Shown piece by piece: positions 27,046 to 33,785 of a stretch of DNA of 64,000 nt. The notes under the pieces are model-generated. The model was not told the origin of the DNA, made no database searches, and saw only the letters and a list, made by a program, of their open reading frames with translations. Every line of letters begins with the position of its first letter. The first letter of the stretch is position 1. This DNA is from a virus: IMG/VR virus record IMGVR_UViG_3300028195_000197, positions 1 through 64,000 of that record; one strand, written 5' to 3'. A program made the position numbers and the translations under genes.

Positions 27046-27435
27046 TTAGTCCACCAAATATTCAGGATTATCTCGATAAAATTCTCTATACTTCCTAGTC
27101 CCTTCTTTGTAACAAGAAAGAAGTCGTCTTTGAACGTTATATTTCCAAATCACTTCCAAATCAAAAGTTTCACTATCGTCCGTTTCAAACTGAACAACAT
27201 ACATCATGTAAATTCTTTTCGCTTCTTCTAAATTCTCTAATCCCCATCTCCACATAGCTTGAACACAAGCCTCATGTGTATAAGGTCTTCCAGTATAAGG
27301 ATTCTTTCCAAATTCTCTCTCATACCAAGCAGCCACTTTTCTGTAACTTCCACCAGTACCCATTCTTACATAGTACTGACGAAAGAGAGCTTCCCCTTCC
27401 ATTTCTTTTCTTTTTATCATTTTTGGAAATGCCAT
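27046..27435 (-). CDS. Small-terminase-like or HTH protein, 129 aa
   Basis: The N-terminus holds an HTH-like region (GSYRKVAAWYEREFGKNPYTGRPYTHEACVQAMWRW) with a wing. The C-terminus is helical and charged. As the second gene of the packaging operon it could be the true DNA-recognition terminase subunit, with 24883-25431 as an accessory. Function is inferred from position only. Confidence 0.65.
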   Translation of the reverse strand: MAFPKMIKRKEMEGEALFRQYYVRMGTGGSYRKVAAWYEREFGKNPYTGRPYTHEACVQAMWRWGLENLEEAKRIYMMYVVQFETDDSETFDLEVIWKYNVQRRLLSCYKEGTRKYREFYRDNPEYLVD

Positions 27436-27444
27436 TATGTACCC

Positions 27445-27606
27445 TTAAACTAAATTAGATAAAAAATAAAATATTCCTATAGCGACAGAAAAAATGCCAA
27501 TAAGTTCCCACCCAACACCATTTCCTTGAATAGCATTTCCAATAACTTCAGTACCAAAGAATATAGAACTAATTAATGTTAAAGATTTCAAAATTAAAAT
27601 TATCAT
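27445..27606 (-). CDS. Two-span membrane peptide, 53 aa
   Basis: From ATG 27606 the product begins MIILILKSLTLISSIFFGTE and has a second hydrophobic segment WELIGIFSVAIGIFYFL. AAAGGAG sits 6 nt upstream. It is the first gene of the packaging and head operon, immediately behind the promoter at 27629-27660. A holin-like role is possible from topology but unproven. Confidence 0.7.
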   Translation of the reverse strand: MIILILKSLTLISSIFFGTEVIGNAIQGNGVGWELIGIFSVAIGIFYFLSNLV

Positions 27607-27628
27607 TTTTTCTCCTTTAATTAAATAT

Positions 27629-27660
27629 ACTATATCACAGTGTCAAGATATAAACATTAA
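27629..27660 (-). promoter_or_regulatory. Promoter of the packaging/head operon
   Basis: Minus strand: TTAATGT (27660-27654), 19 nt, TATAGT (27634-27629) in the context TGTGATATAGT. It diverges from the early promoter at 27804-27835 across a very AT-rich gap. Confidence 0.7.
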
Positions 27661-27803
27661 TATAAGATTAGAGTTTTAAGGGGTTATTTATTAGTTAAAA
27701 TTAAGTTAATCTATTAATAACATACTTATTATAGAATCTACAAGGAATTTAGTATATTTATTAATGTAATACTAACAAATACAACAAAATTCTCATGTTA
27801 TTT
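27661..27803. other. AT-rich gap between divergent early and late promoters
   Basis: This is 143 nt of very AT-rich DNA without a frame of coding quality, containing several TTAAT and TTATTA steps. It separates the leftward head promoter from the rightward early promoter. It could be a regulatory hub or DNA-unwinding region; I see no clear repeat array here. Confidence 0.4.
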
Positions 27804-27835
27804 TAATAAAAGTGTCAAGAATATATGATAGAATG
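27804..27835 (+). promoter_or_regulatory. First early promoter
   Basis: TTAATAA (27804-27810), 19 nt, TAGAAT (27830-27835) preceded by TGA (extended -10). It begins the whole rightward early region. The ATG at 27841 starts only 5 nt after the -10 box. Confidence 0.65.
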
Positions 27836-27840
27836 GGTTT

Positions 27841-27933
27841 ATGTCACAGAGAACCTTATTAGTATCTCCCCCGCAATCAACATCTCTCTGTGACGGAATT
27901 TGTGTTGGTTGTTGGGGAGATATTAATAAATAG
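27841..27933 (+). CDS. Possible 30-aa leader peptide
   Basis: An ATG 5 nt past the -10 box opens a 30-codon frame, with a product beginning MSQRTLLVSPPQSTSL and ending with three Cys (CDGICVGCWGD). It lies entirely on the switching RNA structure at 27843-27929 and stops 9 nt before the next start. It could be a leaderless leader peptide whose translation selects between the two helices, or simply a chance frame. No ribosome-binding site exists. Confidence 0.35.
   Translation: MSQRTLLVSPPQSTSLCDGICVGCWGDINK
27843..27929 (+). other. Leader with two mutually exclusive long helices
   Basis: Helix 1 pairs GTCACAGAGA (27843-27852) with TCTCTGTGAC (27885-27894). Helix 2 pairs 27856-27871 and 27874-27882 with 27914-27929 and 27903-27911, 25 pairs with two G-U. 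The arms alternate (1, 2, 1', 2'). With only about 3 nt between arms both cannot form fully. The TAGGAG site for the gene at 27942 follows the last arm. Confidence 0.7.
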
Positions 27934-27941
27934 GAGTAGAG

Positions 27942-28160
27942 ATGAAAATTTTTAGTGCTAGTATTCTAAACAAGACAGGTGTAATTATTCCAGAAGGGCA
28001 TTATTTTGGAGTAATGAGAGAACATACAGTTTCTTTTGTGTATGCATCTAACATATATACTTTTTTGGTAGCAGATAATGTTACAGGAATAGATGTTCTT
28101 GTAGATATAGAAATGAAAATTGAAAATGGACAACAAACTTTTATAGTGGACACATTATGA
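27942..28160 (+). CDS. Hypothetical protein, 72 aa
   Basis: First full-length gene of the early region, with TAGGAG placed 6 nt before the ATG. It is predicted to be an all-beta small protein (TGVIIPEGHYFGVMREHTVSFVY...). It ends in an ATGA overlap with the membrane-protein gene. Not recognised. Confidence 0.7.
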   Translation: MKIFSASILNKTGVIIPEGHYFGVMREHTVSFVYASNIYTFLVADNVTGIDVLVDIEMKIENGQQTFIVDTL

Positions 28161-28981
28161 AAACTAATTGGTTAGCAAATATTTTTAATTGGATAGGGGA
28201 TGTATTTGATGTTTTCAATCCCGCAGCTTATCGTTTTCTTTCAGCGGTATTGCCTTATACCACTCCTATTCCTGTAGCATGGCTTACAATGGACAGTACA
28301 GCAGCATTTCTAAACTTCCCTCCTGGAATAGCTTTTACTTTTGTTTTTGGTTTGGAAGGCATGGGTTTATGGTTTACATCCATGTTCGTAGAAGCTGTCG
28401 TAGATTGGATTAAAAGTAAAAACTGGAAGACATTTTTTATTGTCGGATTATTTGGAGCGGTAGTGGCAATTTATGTTTATTTGTTAGTTAGTCTAAATGT
28501 GAAACTAGAAACTGCTACAGGAAACACAGACCCTATTCTTTCTCAAGTAATTACTCTTCTTTGCTTCCTGCCTCTTTTAACAGGTATTGGTAACGGATAC
28601 TATAAACTAAAATTAGAGCATGATGTCTCAACAGAAACAAAAATGAGTAAGAAAGAAGAATTAGAAGAAAGAATTCGGCAGGAGAAACGGGCAGATCGAA
28701 ATAGACGATGGGAAATTAAACATGGTGTAAAAGTATATCCAAGTGATGTCCAACTTGGACATGAACTTGGACAAAACCCATCTGTCCAAGTCTTAGATAA
28801 TAACCAACTTGGACAATATGGTAGTAATTGGAAATCTAATGCTGAAATGATGGATACAGAAACCTTAGAATGGATAACGTCTGCAAGTGCAAAAGAAATA
28901 CAAAACACTTATCCAGTTAGTCGCTCAACTGCCTATAATTTGATAGGCTATGCTATAGAAGAATTAGAAAAGAGAGGATGA
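28157..28981 (+). CDS. Membrane protein with C-terminal HTH, 274 aa
   Basis: It has three to four hydrophobic segments within residues 20-155 (e.g. IAFTFVFGLEGMGLWFTSMF; FFIVGLFGAVVAIYVYLLV; VITLLCFLPLLTGIG). A long basic helix follows (KKEELEERIRQEKRADRNRR). The C-terminus SASAKEIQNTYPVSRSTAYNLIGYAIEELE looks like a helix-turn-helix. This suggests a membrane-anchored DNA-binding protein. Its own gene contains the TTGGACA repeats at 28747-28815. The family is not recognised. Confidence 0.7.
   Translation: MKTNWLANIFNWIGDVFDVFNPAAYRFLSAVLPYTTPIPVAWLTMDSTAAFLNFPPGIAFTFVFGLEGMGLWFTSMFVEAVVDWIKSKNWKTFFIVGLFGAVVAIYVYLLVSLNVKLETATGNTDPILSQVITLLCFLPLLTGIGNGYYKLKLEHDVSTETKMSKKEELEERIRQEKRADRNRRWEIKHGVKVYPSDVQLGHELGQNPSVQVLDNNQLGQYGSNWKSNAEMMDTETLEWITSASAKEIQNTYPVSRSTAYNLIGYAIEELEKRG
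28747..28815 (+). repeat. Cluster of five TTGGACA repeats (iteron-like)
   Basis: A 15-bp palindrome TGTCCAACTTGGACA (28747-28761) is followed by AACTTGGACA (28764-28773), inverted TGTCCAAG (28783-28790) and CAACTTGGACA (28805-28815). They lie inside the membrane/HTH gene. In the protein they encode QLG-type repeats, so coding repetition is an alternative explanation. Confidence 0.6.
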
Positions 28982-28982
28982 A

Positions 28983-29540
28983 ATGAATAGATTTCTTAGA
29001 TTGTGTGTGACAGTAGTGGGAATTGTGCTTTTAGGTCAGTCTATTATATGGAGCAAGGATGGATTTGGTCTTGATTTTGAGATAGGAAATGATTCTGTTG
29101 TTTTTGTGGGCTTTTTGTTGGCTATCGTAGCCTCATTGCTACAATTCATTTTGTCCACAGATTTCATTGATCTGAATCCTACTTTGGTGTTCTTAGGAGT
29201 ACTCGCTTATTTTTACTCCATTTATACAAATGCTGTGGGAATAGGAAGTCTTCAAGCAGAAGGGGCATCTCCTTTTATGAAATGGGCTTTAGCCTTTCTA
29301 ATTGATATGTCTCCAGAGTTGATGATTTCATGGGGTCTAGGAGAGAGTCGGTCTGGAGACCTGTTTACTACAATTGGTAAATCCTTTGCTGATTATGCGT
29401 TTAGTGATAAGCCTCCTGAGAACAAGAAAAAGTTACATAATAAAAGATATAATACAAATAAACCTTCGCATAAGTTTACAAGAGAAAAGGCTCGTGAGAA
29501 TGAATTACGATATAGGCAGACAATTGGCAGAAGAGGGTAG
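28983..29540 (+). CDS. Multispan membrane protein, 185 aa
   Basis: It has three hydrophobic segments (LCVTVVGIVLLGQSIIW; VVFVGFLLAIVASLLQFIL; LVFLGVLAYFYSIYTNAVG), then a strongly basic C-terminal tail of about 50 residues (KKKLHNKRYNTNKPSHKFTREKAREN). It starts 1 nt after the preceding gene and precedes another membrane protein, forming an early membrane cluster. Function unknown. Confidence 0.7.
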   Translation: MNRFLRLCVTVVGIVLLGQSIIWSKDGFGLDFEIGNDSVVFVGFLLAIVASLLQFILSTDFIDLNPTLVFLGVLAYFYSIYTNAVGIGSLQAEGASPFMKWALAFLIDMSPELMISWGLGESRSGDLFTTIGKSFADYAFSDKPPENKKKLHNKRYNTNKPSHKFTREKARENELRYRQTIGRRG

Positions 29541-29542
29541 TA

Positions 29543-30046
29543 GTGCCTTCTGGAAAGATTCATAATAGAGAGTGGAGAAGAAGGTTAAAGATTTGTACAA
29601 TCTGGCTTCCTCTGCTCTCTTTTATTTTACTTGAATATACACTTTCATATATTTATCCTTACTCGTGTGCAGGAAGACATTGTTTTACCAACTCTCTGCT
29701 CATATCCATAGGGATGCCTTTAGGATATTTGTTAGGCAGGATAGTTACTCCAGATTTAGATCAGGCAAACATTACAGTGACAGAATGGGACGTAATGAGA
29801 TGGCTAGGAGACTTTGGGGCTATATTTGTAGGTTATTGGATGTTCTATGGACGTAGAATGAAGCATAGGAGCTTTTGGTCACATTCCTACGTGTTTAGTT
29901 CATTTATTCGTATGTTATACCAATTTTGGTGGATAGCCTTTCTTCGCCCTTCTGGTTTAGTGTTATTTATTTTATTTGGCGTGTTTGTTGGTTTATCTGT
30001 ATCCGATGGGATACACATTTGGTACGACTATAATTATGATGAGTAG
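29543..30046 (+). CDS. DUF2227/YdjM-like metal-binding membrane protein, 167 aa
   Basis: It begins MPSGKIHNR with a GTG start and contains GRIVTPDLDQ, MKHRSFWSHS and SDGIHIWYD. The order H, PDLD, HRS-x2-H, D-x2-H matches the DUF2227/DUF457 (YdjM) family of membrane-embedded, presumably metal-dependent hydrolases. Four hydrophobic segments are visible. The substrate is unknown in the family. It is expressed early, with two other membrane proteins. Confidence 0.78.
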   Translation: MPSGKIHNREWRRRLKICTIWLPLLSFILLEYTLSYIYPYSCAGRHCFTNSLLISIGMPLGYLLGRIVTPDLDQANITVTEWDVMRWLGDFGAIFVGYWMFYGRRMKHRSFWSHSYVFSSFIRMLYQFWWIAFLRPSGLVLFILFGVFVGLSVSDGIHIWYDYNYDE

Positions 30047-30056
30047 GAGAATAAAT

Positions 30057-30290
30057 ATGTTTTATTATGTAATAGTGACTTTTTCTCTTGAAGATAAGGG
30101 ATCGCGTTATAATGGAGTTGGATGTGTTTGGGCAGATGACCACAAACATGCGCTTAAAAAATCTTTATGTCTTTATGAGCCATATACCATCCATTCAATA
30201 GAGATTAATAAGTTAGAATTGGACACAATAAGAAAAACCGCCACTCTAGGAGGAATGGTGCTGGCGAGATTTGAAGAATTTTTATATTAG
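30057..30290 (+). CDS. Hypothetical protein, 77 aa
   Basis: ATG 30057 follows AGGAGAATAA; an upstream in-frame reading overlaps the previous gene and is rejected. The protein is a compact alpha/beta protein (FYYVIVTFSLEDKG...CVWADDHKHALKKSL). Not recognised. Confidence 0.65.
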   Translation: MFYYVIVTFSLEDKGSRYNGVGCVWADDHKHALKKSLCLYEPYTIHSIEINKLELDTIRKTATLGGMVLARFEEFLY

Positions 30291-30298
30291 GAGTAGAG

Positions 30299-30481
30299 AT
30301 GAAACTTTACACAAAGAAATTACAGCAGCAAAATAAAATGTTAGAAGAATACTTTATAAAGATATCTTTAAAGCATAGAGATATTCGGTTAGTCATTCTA
30401 AAACATTCATTAACCGCTTCTCTTGACGAATGTGGCGATACTTGCTGGTGTAATGAGATAGAAGACATTTTAGATAGTTGA
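30299..30481 (+). CDS. Hypothetical protein, 60 aa
   Basis: A good AGGAG site sits 6 nt before the ATG. Mostly helical and charged, with a C-terminal CGDTCWCNEIEDIL Cys cluster. Not recognised. Confidence 0.6.
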   Translation: MKLYTKKLQQQNKMLEEYFIKISLKHRDIRLVILKHSLTASLDECGDTCWCNEIEDILDS

Positions 30482-30506
30482 AGTTTTGTAAATGTAAGTC
30501 TATAAT
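30478..30506 (+). promoter_or_regulatory. Sigma70-like promoter
   Basis: TTGAAG (30478-30483), 17 nt, TATAAT (30501-30506). It drives the gene starting at 30537. Confidence 0.6.
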
Positions 30507-30536
30507 TTTAGTGTGGAAACTAAACAGGAGACTTTG

Positions 30537-30860
30537 ATGACTATTGATAAAGATAAATTTGTTGCTCTGGAAACGCGAGTAGAAAAGATTAGTAAAATCG
30601 TGATAGGGAATGGGGAAAAGGGTATGGCAGAAACTCTACGCAATGTAGGGGATGCCGTTGATAGAATAGAAGCAGCATTAACGACTCATGTTGAAAATGA
30701 TAATTTAGAAGAAAGACGAAGAAAGTCTCGCAGAGAACGTCTCCTGGAAAAGTTTCTAATAGCCGCAGTCGCTTTATTGGGAACAGGAGTGGGGGGAGTC
30801 ATTACTTATGGTTTTAAGTTATATCCTGTCTTGGAAAAACTGCTAAATACAGTTCCATAA
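30537..30860 (+). CDS. Coiled-coil protein with C-terminal membrane anchor, 107 aa
   Basis: ATG 30537 has AGGAG 6 nt upstream and is preferred to the GTG at 30513. The N-terminal 65 residues are helical (VALETRVEKISKIVIGNGEKG...IEAALTTHVENDN). A basic stretch RRRKSRRERLLEK precedes one membrane helix (FLIAAVALLGTGVGGVITYGF). The layout resembles haemolysin XhlA or Bdbs-type phage membrane-associated proteins, but an early location argues against a simple lysis role. Confidence 0.65.
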   Translation: MTIDKDKFVALETRVEKISKIVIGNGEKGMAETLRNVGDAVDRIEAALTTHVENDNLEERRRKSRRERLLEKFLIAAVALLGTGVGGVITYGFKLYPVLEKLLNTVP

Positions 30861-30874
30861 ACTCTTATCTATTT

Positions 30875-30906
30875 TTAATGTTTTAACTCAAATAAAGTGG
30901 TATTAT
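30875..30906 (+). promoter_or_regulatory. Phage promoter TTAATGT-N19-TATTAT
   Basis: TTAATGT at 30875-30881 and TATTAT at 30901-30906 in the GTGGTATTAT context. Transcription would begin just before the structured leader at 30919-31004. Confidence 0.7.
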
Positions 30907-30918
30907 ATATCTAACATC

Positions 30919-31004
30919 TTCTCCTTTGATGTGTTGGGTACGCAAGACAGACTTAGTAACTTTCTGATAGGAGCTACTAAGTCTGTCTGCATCAAATAGG
31001 AGAA
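30919..31004 (+). other. Nested stem-loop leader that can hide a ribosome-binding site
   Basis: Three nested stems: TTCTCC (30919-30924) with GGAGAA (30999-31004); TTTGATG (30925-30931) with CATCAAA (30990-30996); and a 14-bp stem (30945-30958 with 30975-30988) closing a 16-nt loop that contains AGGAG. The anti-SD at 30919 can pair with either the loop AGGAG or the downstream GGAGAA. Confidence 0.7.
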
Positions 31005-31038
31005 ATCAATTTAATATTTTACATGGTGTAAACTACTT

Positions 31039-31194
31039 ATGGTTCAATCCCCATCCAAAAAACTAATTTATTGTCCAGTGTGTAAGGAAGAGACTGTGCA
31101 TACTCCACATCCTAATGATCTTGTAGCAATTCCAGATACGGAATATGTCGTATGTGAAAAATGTAATAGGCATAGGGCCTACTATAAAATTTAG
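31039..31194 (+). CDS. Zinc-ribbon protein, 51 aa
   Basis: Frame from ATG 31039: the product has YCPVCKEE near residue 12 and VCEKCNRH near residue 39, two CxxC knuckles 24 residues apart, a classic one-zinc ribbon. No ribosome-binding site lies close to the ATG. The nearest GGAGAA is about 35 nt upstream in the leader stem, so initiation may be leaderless or use a second promoter in TTTACATGGTGTAAA (31018-31032). Confidence 0.65.
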   Translation: MVQSPSKKLIYCPVCKEETVHTPHPNDLVAIPDTEYVVCEKCNRHRAYYKI

Positions 31195-31217
31195 ATATGT
31201 ATTCTGCATATCACTTA

Positions 31218-31540
31218 GTTGGGCGGCTTAACTGTCGTCAAAGTTAAAGGAGAAAAATGCCATTAGAATATATGCGCCAAAGTCCACCAGATGAAGACGA
31301 GGGTTTTGAATGCCACGTCTGCCATGATGATTATTCGGTAAACGCAGAGCATGTTCATATACGAAATCATAAAAAGGAAGAGATTTATTTTTGTTTTGGT
31401 TGTGCTGCGCTGATCCATGAACAAGTGAAAAAGGGCAGGTCAAATCCGTACAGCCATTTTTACTCTGGTTACGCAACAATAGCAGCTCTCAGGGAAGATA
31501 TTGCCGCACTTAATGCCTATATAAAAAGAAGCCGCCCAAC
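31218..31540. repeat. 12-bp inverted repeats flanking one gene
   Basis: GTTGGGCGGCTT (31218-31229) and AAGCCGCCCAAC (31529-31540) are perfect complements placed before and at the end of the gene 31257-31550. Immediately after the right copy, the 31533-31577 segment can fold with GCCCAAC against GTTGGCG and TGAAGC against GCTTTCA. The arrangement resembles an integron gene cassette. Confidence 0.45.
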
Positions 31541-31550
31541 CAACGGGTGA
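31257..31550 (+). CDS. Zinc-binding protein, 97 aa
   Basis: FECHVCHDD near residue 18 and FCFGCAA near residue 46 form a probable zinc ribbon with intervening His. The C-terminal helix is amphipathic. AAAGGAG lies 6 nt upstream of the ATG. Slightly higher GC than its neighbours, and bracketed by the 12-bp inverted repeats. Function not known. Confidence 0.7.
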   Translation: MPLEYMRQSPPDEDEGFECHVCHDDYSVNAEHVHIRNHKKEEIYFCFGCAALIHEQVKKGRSNPYSHFYSGYATIAALREDIAALNAYIKRSRPTNG

Positions 31551-31679
31551 AGCGGATTTGGCTTTCAGCGTTGGCGTAGAAGACTGTTTGGTTTGCGGTG
31601 CTGGCTATTGCATTTGTGATGAAAAAGAAAAGTCACCAAAGTAACCCGAAACCCGTGACATCCAAAAGGAGATGATAGA

Positions 31680-31958
31680 ATGAACGAGAACGAGAAGTTT
31701 CTAAGAACAGCGATAGAGCATTTTGGAAACGACAAGCAGATGGTTGTGTGTATAGAGGAAATGGCAGAGCTTACACAGCAACTATCCAAGATAGTAATAG
31801 AACACCCAAACAAGGATAGAGAGAAAGTTGTGGAAGAAATGGCTGATGTTGAAATTATGTTAAATCAAGTGAAGATAATATTAGAAATAGATGAGTTGGA
31901 ACTAGAGAGATACAAAAGGATGAAATTAGAAAGGCTGAAAGGGATAATTCAGCCGTGA
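31680..31958 (+). CDS. MazG-like nucleotide pyrophosphohydrolase, 92 aa
   Basis: VVCIEEMAELTQQLSK followed by KVVEEMADVEIMLNQV is the all-alpha NTP-PPase signature (ExxE then ExxD helices). The length fits the single-domain phage versions. Likely substrates are NTPs, dNTPs or alarmones; phage MazG proteins are thought to adjust the nucleotide pool. AAAGGAGATG lies upstream. Confidence 0.82.
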   Translation: MNENEKFLRTAIEHFGNDKQMVVCIEEMAELTQQLSKIVIEHPNKDREKVVEEMADVEIMLNQVKIILEIDELELERYKRMKLERLKGIIQP

Positions 31959-32044
31959 CATCCATCACTTACCATGCGGAGAGTGCGGTCGCTGAAATAG
32001 AAGCGGCAGTATTCTCATTTGGTGTTATTGCTTTAGTTAGATAA
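31955..32044 (+). CDS. Possible 29-aa peptide
   Basis: A GTG overlapping the mazG-like stop (GTGA) opens 29 codons; the product has a hydrophobic C-terminal half (AVFSFGVIALVR). No strong ribosome-binding site, so it depends on coupling. Low confidence. Confidence 0.3.
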   Translation: MTSITYHAESAVAEIEAAVFSFGVIALVR

Positions 32045-32323
32045 GTTACACATAGGGGGATAGATAGACTGTCTAGTTGTCAAGGGGGAATGATTTGGGG
32101 GAGATTAGAAAATGGTTTTATGGGATGGTGCTTGTGTTTTCCTGCCTTTCATCTTTCCCACAATTCTGACCATATTACTCCACATTCATTTGTGATATAT
32201 AGTACATGCACATTAATTATTTCTCATAATTCTCTTATGCTCTACTCATAGTAGCAGCGGGTTTAATGCTATCATATTGACAGGGGACGGCGCTTGCTGT
32301 CCTTACTATCAGAGGAGTTTATT
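32045..32323. other. Non-coding stretch before the zinc/TM gene
   Basis: I find no convincing frame, no promoter of the standard type and no T-run terminator in this 279-nt stretch. Near its end GGACGGC GCTT GCTGTCC (about 32284-32304) forms a 7-bp hairpin just before the AGGAG site of 32324. Upstream, TTTAATGCTATCATATTGACA resembles the flanks of the hairpin family described below. Confidence 0.4.
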
Positions 32324-32656
32324 ATGTGTCCGTACTGTTTCAGTGATAATGTAGAATTAGGTTATGGTAATGAAGATCTTGTTTATTGCTTTGATTGTGA
32401 TCATGAGCATAAACCAGAAGATACCATAGAAGACGATTGTATTGATGGGGATTACCCTAGCCCGTACGACCCCCCCGTACAATCGGACTATGATTACACT
32501 TGCACGTGTGAAGATCGTCCTTGTTGCGGATGTAATTCAGAGAGCGGCCAGATTAGCATATTGTACGCTGTTATAGTGACTGTCTTGGCAGTGATTTTAC
32601 ATAGTGTATATAATGCCATTGTACTTCCTATGATAGCAGTACTAGGGAGTATCTAA
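32324..32656 (+). CDS. Zinc ribbon plus membrane anchor protein, 110 aa
   Basis: ATG 32324 follows GAGGAG. The N-terminal CPYCFSDN...VYCFDCDHEH is a zinc ribbon, followed by an acidic, Pro-rich linker. A second Cys cluster (CTCEDRPCCGC) precedes one membrane helix near the C-terminus. It overlaps the next gene by 1 nt (TAATG). Unrecognised family. Confidence 0.68.
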   Translation: MCPYCFSDNVELGYGNEDLVYCFDCDHEHKPEDTIEDDCIDGDYPSPYDPPVQSDYDYTCTCEDRPCCGCNSESGQISILYAVIVTVLAVILHSVYNAIVLPMIAVLGSI

Positions 32657-32835
32657 TGACACAGAGAAGCGCACAGAGCGATTGCGCAATGGGCACGTGC
32701 TTATTGTGTGGGGAGTATACACAATCCCCTTGTATCGCTTGCAGTACTGTCTATGCGGATGACATGCCCTTAGAATTGGGGATCCAATGGACGGACGAAG
32801 ATTACAATGAAGAGATGGACGACTATTATAATTAA
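32656..32835 (+). CDS. Cys-rich small protein, 59 aa
   Basis: TAATG-coupled to the gene before. The product has CLLCGEYTQSPCIACS, a two-knuckle zinc motif, and an acidic C-terminus (DEDYNEEMDDYYN). Base composition is noticeably more GC-rich than the region. Function unknown. Confidence 0.6.
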   Translation: MTQRSAQSDCAMGTCLLCGEYTQSPCIACSTVYADDMPLELGIQWTDEDYNEEMDDYYN

Positions 32836-32841
32836 CATCTT

Positions 32842-32875
32842 ATTGCTATGGTATCAAGAGGGATATTATAGCAAT
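32842..32875 (+). other. Intergenic hairpin, family member 1
   Basis: Stem ATTGCTAT / ATAGCAAT closes an 18-nt loop with AAGAGGGAT. It is followed by TGACATATTAATTA and the AAAAAGGAG of the next gene. Confidence 0.6.
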
Positions 32876-32912
32876 GACATATTAATTATTAGACTAAAAA
32901 GGAGTAAGTAAA

Positions 32913-33077
32913 ATGGATACATTAGAATTGTGGGATTATCTGATTGACCGTGAGATCGCTACACGTGAGGAATTGTCACTTGTCACTAATATTATTGGTT
33001 ACAGTGTAGAATCTCTCTTGAAAGTGTTGTATGCTAGAACGGGCTATAATTCAGTTAAGCAGATTGAAGAAGATTAA
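32913..33077 (+). CDS. Hypothetical protein, 54 aa
   Basis: AAAAAGGAG precedes ATG 32913. The product is mostly helical (LELWDYLIDREIATREELSLV) and resembles the small acidic helical proteins common in early phage regions. Not recognised. Confidence 0.6.
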   Translation: MDTLELWDYLIDREIATREELSLVTNIIGYSVESLLKVLYARTGYNSVKQIEED

Positions 33078-33087
33078 TTCTATTATG

Positions 33088-33114
33088 AGTGAGTATTAAA
33101 TGTTAGTACTCACT
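33088..33114 (+). terminator. Hairpin with terminator character
   Basis: AGTGAGTA / TACTCACT 8-bp stem with an 11-nt loop, followed by TTCAATAAAA. The T run is poor, so it may instead be a pausing or processing site. Confidence 0.4.
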
Positions 33115-33161
33115 TTCAATAAAATTAATGCTATATTAGAAAGAAAAAGGAGCTTGTCAAG

Positions 33162-33536
33162 ATGGATGAGAAAAAAGAATTAGATTGTACTTGCAAACGC
33201 TGCCAAGAGATTGACTCTATGCTTGAAAATCCTATACCAGCTTATAAATTAACACTGTCAAAACAAGAACGTCAAGCTATAGACTGGGTTGGGTATAGAT
33301 ACTCCAATGGTGACGATCTTTTTGATCTGCTTTGCAAGTGTGATTATATATCAGAACATAAAACATCATGCGCATGGGATTCTGAAAGTGATATTACTTT
33401 TCTAATTCCTGAATATATAGCATGGGAAATTGCAGAAAACGCAGAAGAAGAGGATGGGGATTATGTGTATAATTTCCCGTGTTTTGCTAATGAGTTTGCA
33501 CATAAACTACGTTTATTTTGTGAGAATTTAGTGTAG
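33162..33536 (+). CDS. Hypothetical acidic protein, 124 aa
   Basis: The N-terminal DCTCKRCQEI is a Cys pair motif; the rest is acidic and mixed alpha/beta with further Cys. AAGGAG lies 10 nt before the ATG. Not recognised. Confidence 0.65.
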   Translation: MDEKKELDCTCKRCQEIDSMLENPIPAYKLTLSKQERQAIDWVGYRYSNGDDLFDLLCKCDYISEHKTSCAWDSESDITFLIPEYIAWEIAENAEEEDGDYVYNFPCFANEFAHKLRLFCENLV

Positions 33537-33552
33537 ATAAGGAGTAATAAAG

Positions 33553-33771
33553 ATGGATGATAAAACAGTACTAAAAGGTAAAGAATGGAATGGATATTTT
33601 AGACGACACACTGTAGACGTTGGTAAAATGGGAATTATGGAATTATACAGTGGCGTAACCCATAAATATCAGAGTATTTATAAAGTAGGCGAGTATTATT
33701 TTATTTTCGCTTTCAAGCGAGGATATAAAAATATTAGTACGCTGAAAAGATTAATTTCTACTCACCTTTAG
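33553..33771 (+). CDS. Hypothetical protein, 72 aa
   Basis: A small basic beta-rich protein (KEWNGYFRRHTVDVGKMGIM). AAGGAG precedes the ATG. It ends just before the hairpin at 33786-33821. Not recognised. Confidence 0.65.
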   Translation: MDDKTVLKGKEWNGYFRRHTVDVGKMGIMELYSGVTHKYQSIYKVGEYYFIFAFKRGYKNISTLKRLISTHL

Positions 33772-33785
33772 TTAGAATCTTAATG

